DNA of 11,211 nucleotides from Isohypsibius dastychi (Eukaryota > Tardigrada > Eutardigrada > Parachela > Isohypsibiidae). The stretch is from positions 1 to 11,211 of the forward strand of contig JAQIWT010001348.1 of NCBI GenBank assembly GCA_034696485.1, in the 5' to 3' direction. Both the position numbers and the translations under genes were made by a program. The notes below the pieces were generated by a model. It was not told the origin of the DNA and ran no database searches. It worked only from the letters and a program-made list of their open reading frames with translations. Positions 9,302 to 11,211 of the stretch are shown here, piece after piece (the first letter of the stretch is position 1; every line of letters begins with the position of its first letter).

Positions 9302-10303
9302 ATGGAACGTTGGCGAGGAAAAACTGCGTTGGTAACCGGTGCTTCAACGGGAATTGGATATTCTGTGGTGGAAGCATTGGTTAATAATGGAATCAACGTT
9401 ATCGGATGTGCCAGGAATATCGAAACGATAGAGGTAACTGCTACGTTTCTCACGTGGTCCGTTTCTATTCGCAATCACTTTGGTCATGTAATAGGAACTG
9501 AAAAGCCGTTTGGAAAAGGATGTAGCAGGGAGTATCGATGCTATCAAGTGTGATCTGAGCAAAGAAGACGAAGTTTCAACGATGTTTAACGAAATCGAGA
9601 AAAAGTACAAGGTTGTCCATATTTTGATCAACAACGCCGGAATGGCTAAACCAGATGACCTTCTAACTGGAGACACCCAAAAATGGCGCGACATGCTCGA
9701 TGTGTGTCATTCCTTATATTTATGACTGAGACTTCTTACCAGTTTAGAAATTCATTGCAGCTCAACGTAATAGCACTATCCATCTGCGCCAGAGAAGCGA
9801 TAAAGCTTATGGACAAAAATGGCGTAACCGATGGCCACATTGTAAACATAAACAGGTACAGAAAATTTAAGCTTAAACTATCTGTAATTATACAAAATCC
9901 ATCATTCGTTCTTCTCTACAGTATGGCTGGACACTACATACCGAATATTCAAAGTGTTCATTTTTATTCTGCTACCAAGCACATGGTCACTGCACTTTCG
10001 AAAGCCTTGGTAATGGAACTCGATGCGAAGAAGAGCGCAATCCGCGTAACGGTGAGCCTGCACTGACTTTTCTCCCGCTCTCTCTTAGTCACATCGTTCG
10101 TCATGCAGAATCTGAGTCCGGGCGCCGTGGATACTGAATTCGCTAAGAACTTTCTGGGGCCAGAAAAACTGGAAGCGATGAAACAAATGATGGTGGATTA
10201 CAAGTGGCTACAGGCTCAGGATGTCACAGATGCAGTTCTGTACGTCCTTGCGGCGCCACCTCATGTGACAATTCGCGAACTGACTATCTCACCCACTCAA
10301 TAG
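9302..10303 (+). CDS. DHRS11-like short-chain dehydrogenase/reductase, 5 exons
   Basis: Exons: 9302-9433, 9495-9701, 9761-9855, 9922-10051, 10109-10303; introns 57-66 nt; product 252 aa (human DHRS11 about 260). It is a classical SDR, an NAD(P)-dependent alcohol/ketone oxidoreductase. The Rossmann motif TGASTGIG spans residues 12-19 (G13, G17, G19). C36-A37-R38 after the second strand favours NADP(H). INNAG is at 89-93, the structural Asn is N115 in LNVIALS, and the catalytic set is S145, Y160 and K164 in FYSATK. The S145 codon is split by intron 3 (AG|T), and the 15-residue Ser-Tyr spacing matches DHRS11. The C-terminal part carries the family's SPGAVDTEF. No signal peptide or membrane segment, so probably cytosolic. 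The family includes vertebrate 17-beta/3-ketosteroid reductases and insect farnesol dehydrogenases; the substrate here cannot be told. The ATG at 9302 lies immediately before the first beta strand, as usual. Confidence 0.92.
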
Positions 10304-10373
10304 CCAAACAGAAGATCGTAATATAATTCAAACAATGCGAAATGTTGTGCTCTTTCATATTTAGTCGGATTTG

Positions 10374-10379
10374 TTTATT
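10374..10379 (-). terminator. Candidate poly(A) signal for the M15-like gene
   Basis: TTTATT on plus is AATAAA on minus, 73-78 nt past the minus-strand stop codon, a normal distance. It sits in the 148-bp gap between two convergent stop codons, so the transcripts of the two genes may overlap. Confidence 0.5.
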
Positions 10380-10451
10380 GCATACAATCTACCAACGCCG
10401 AAAAAAACACTCGCTCGGAACATCCTGTATTTTTAACTGGTTTCAATAAGT

Positions 10452-11041
10452 CTATTTCACCAGCACATCCCAATGGCGCACTTCTTTTCCCGCTGTAGTT
10501 ACTTGAATTTCCTCCATCCATACGTTGCCTGCCATATCTTGGTATTTCTTCCAATTACTAATCGGTGTCATGCCAATGAACTCATAGTTGGTCACGATAT
10601 AAGAGGTCGCTTCAGCGGTGTGGCGCATATCGAACTTGTACCCATTCGCATGACTGTACGTTCCGCTTGCATGTCCAACTTCTGTTCCTCCTGTGATGAC
10701 AACTTCTCCCCCGAACTCTGCTTTGAAGTTGAGAATGGCGTTCAATGTGGTTGAGCGTATGCCCTGCAGGGATGTACATTTGGGATTGGCTGGATCAATG
10801 CAGTTACCACTGGATGAAAGTTTGACCCCAGCGCTGGTCAGAAGCTGGAACGCTTCTTCATGGGCGAGAATCATCACCTCAGAGGCGATCATAGGATCTG
10901 ATTCTGTGAGGGTAGGAGGAGATTGAACTGTTCACATTTAGCTTCTTAAGAAACAGTCGTTATCTTACTTGTTCTGACGATTGATGCAACCGTGTATCCA
11001 GTTAACGTGAGAATCAACGCTAGTTCAAACAGCCTCGACAT
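10452..11041 (-). CDS. Secreted M15-like (D-Ala-D-Ala peptidase fold) protein, 2 exons
   Basis: Exons (minus): 11041-10969 and 10927-10452, joined across a 41-nt intron (gtaaga...gaacag), give 182 aa. Residues 1-20 are a signal peptide (MSRLFELALILTLTGYTVAS), so the product is probably secreted. The core carries GHASGTYSHANGYKFD (109-124), in which H117-x2-G-x3-D124 matches the M15/VanY zinc motif HxxGxAxD, with a third candidate ligand at H176 in RHWDV near the C-terminus. Cys67 and Cys75 could form a disulfide. M15 enzymes cleave peptidoglycan cross-bridges or stem peptides, so a role in digestion of, or defence against, bacteria is plausible but inferred. The usual second HxH histidine is replaced (R175-H176-W177), so catalysis is unproven. 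I recall similar secreted proteins from fungi and bacteria; horizontal origin is possible. The intron and signal peptide show it is an established eukaryotic gene. It is convergent with the SDR gene. Confidence 0.75.
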
Positions 11042-11139
11042 GATATCGCAATAGTTTACTCCTTGTAATGTGGACTAAAGTATGAGCATCAGCTACTTTG
11101 TTTCGTGTTAATGCCTGATAGAAGTGTTACTTTAGAACA
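11042..11139. promoter_or_regulatory. Short region upstream of the M15-like gene
   Basis: These 98 bp separate the M15-like start from a plus-strand ATG at 11140. If both genes are real it is a compact divergent promoter. No recognised motif was seen. Confidence 0.3.
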
Positions 11140-11211
11140 ATGAAAATTGCTATGATGAATCCAATTGTCGGAGGACGCAGTATCGCTGGACCAATATCAG
11201 AAGTCGATTAC
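11140..11211 (+). CDS. Possible 5' end of a gene cut by the window edge
   Basis: An ATG in good context (gaacaATGa) opens 24 codons, starting MKIAMMNPIVGGRS, with no stop before the edge. It is too short to assign, and chance is possible. Confidence 0.22.
   Translation, partial: MKIAMMNPIVGGRSIAGPISEVDY

Overview
The window is eukaryotic nuclear DNA. Genes are split by GT-AG introns, many only 41-66 nt long, and acceptors are mostly T-rich (ttttcag, tttccag, ttctag). Gene density, intron size and this acceptor style suggest a compact ecdysozoan genome (tardigrade- or nematode-like); this is inference, not an identification. No operons, ribosome binding sites, tRNA, rRNA or CRISPR array were seen.

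Layout, left to right. (1) 103-946, minus: a five-exon gene for a coiled-coil, basic, nuclear-looking protein, possibly Borealin-like; its 3' end is uncertain. (2) 937-1198, plus: a candidate two-exon 54-aa ORF, head-to-head with and overlapping gene 1, with a G16 tract in its intron. (3) 1372-2603, minus: a six-exon ABITRAM (FAM206A/Simiate) homologue. (4) 2604-2974: a divergent promoter region. (5) 2975-8732, plus: a 14-exon INTS2 (Integrator complex subunit 2) homologue of about 1120 aa, the dominant gene. (6) 8733-9301: intergenic, with a perfect 18-bp palindrome just after the INTS2 stop. (7) 9302-10303, plus: a five-exon DHRS11-like short-chain dehydrogenase. (8) 10452-11041, minus: a two-exon secreted protein with an M15 peptidase-like metal-binding motif. 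(9) 11140-11211, plus: an open frame running off the edge.

The exon models were assembled by hand from splice consensus, reading-phase agreement and remembered similarity to the human proteins. The joined INTS2, ABITRAM, SDR and M15-like models each give a length divisible by three with no internal stop. The genes do not form a pathway. INTS2 acts in snRNA and mRNA 3'-end processing and transcription attenuation, ABITRAM is a nuclear/actin-linked protein, the SDR is metabolic, and the M15-like protein is secreted. The least ordinary items are the M15-like gene, a diverged repeat shared by two INTS2 introns, the overlapping 54-aa ORF and the 18-bp palindrome.
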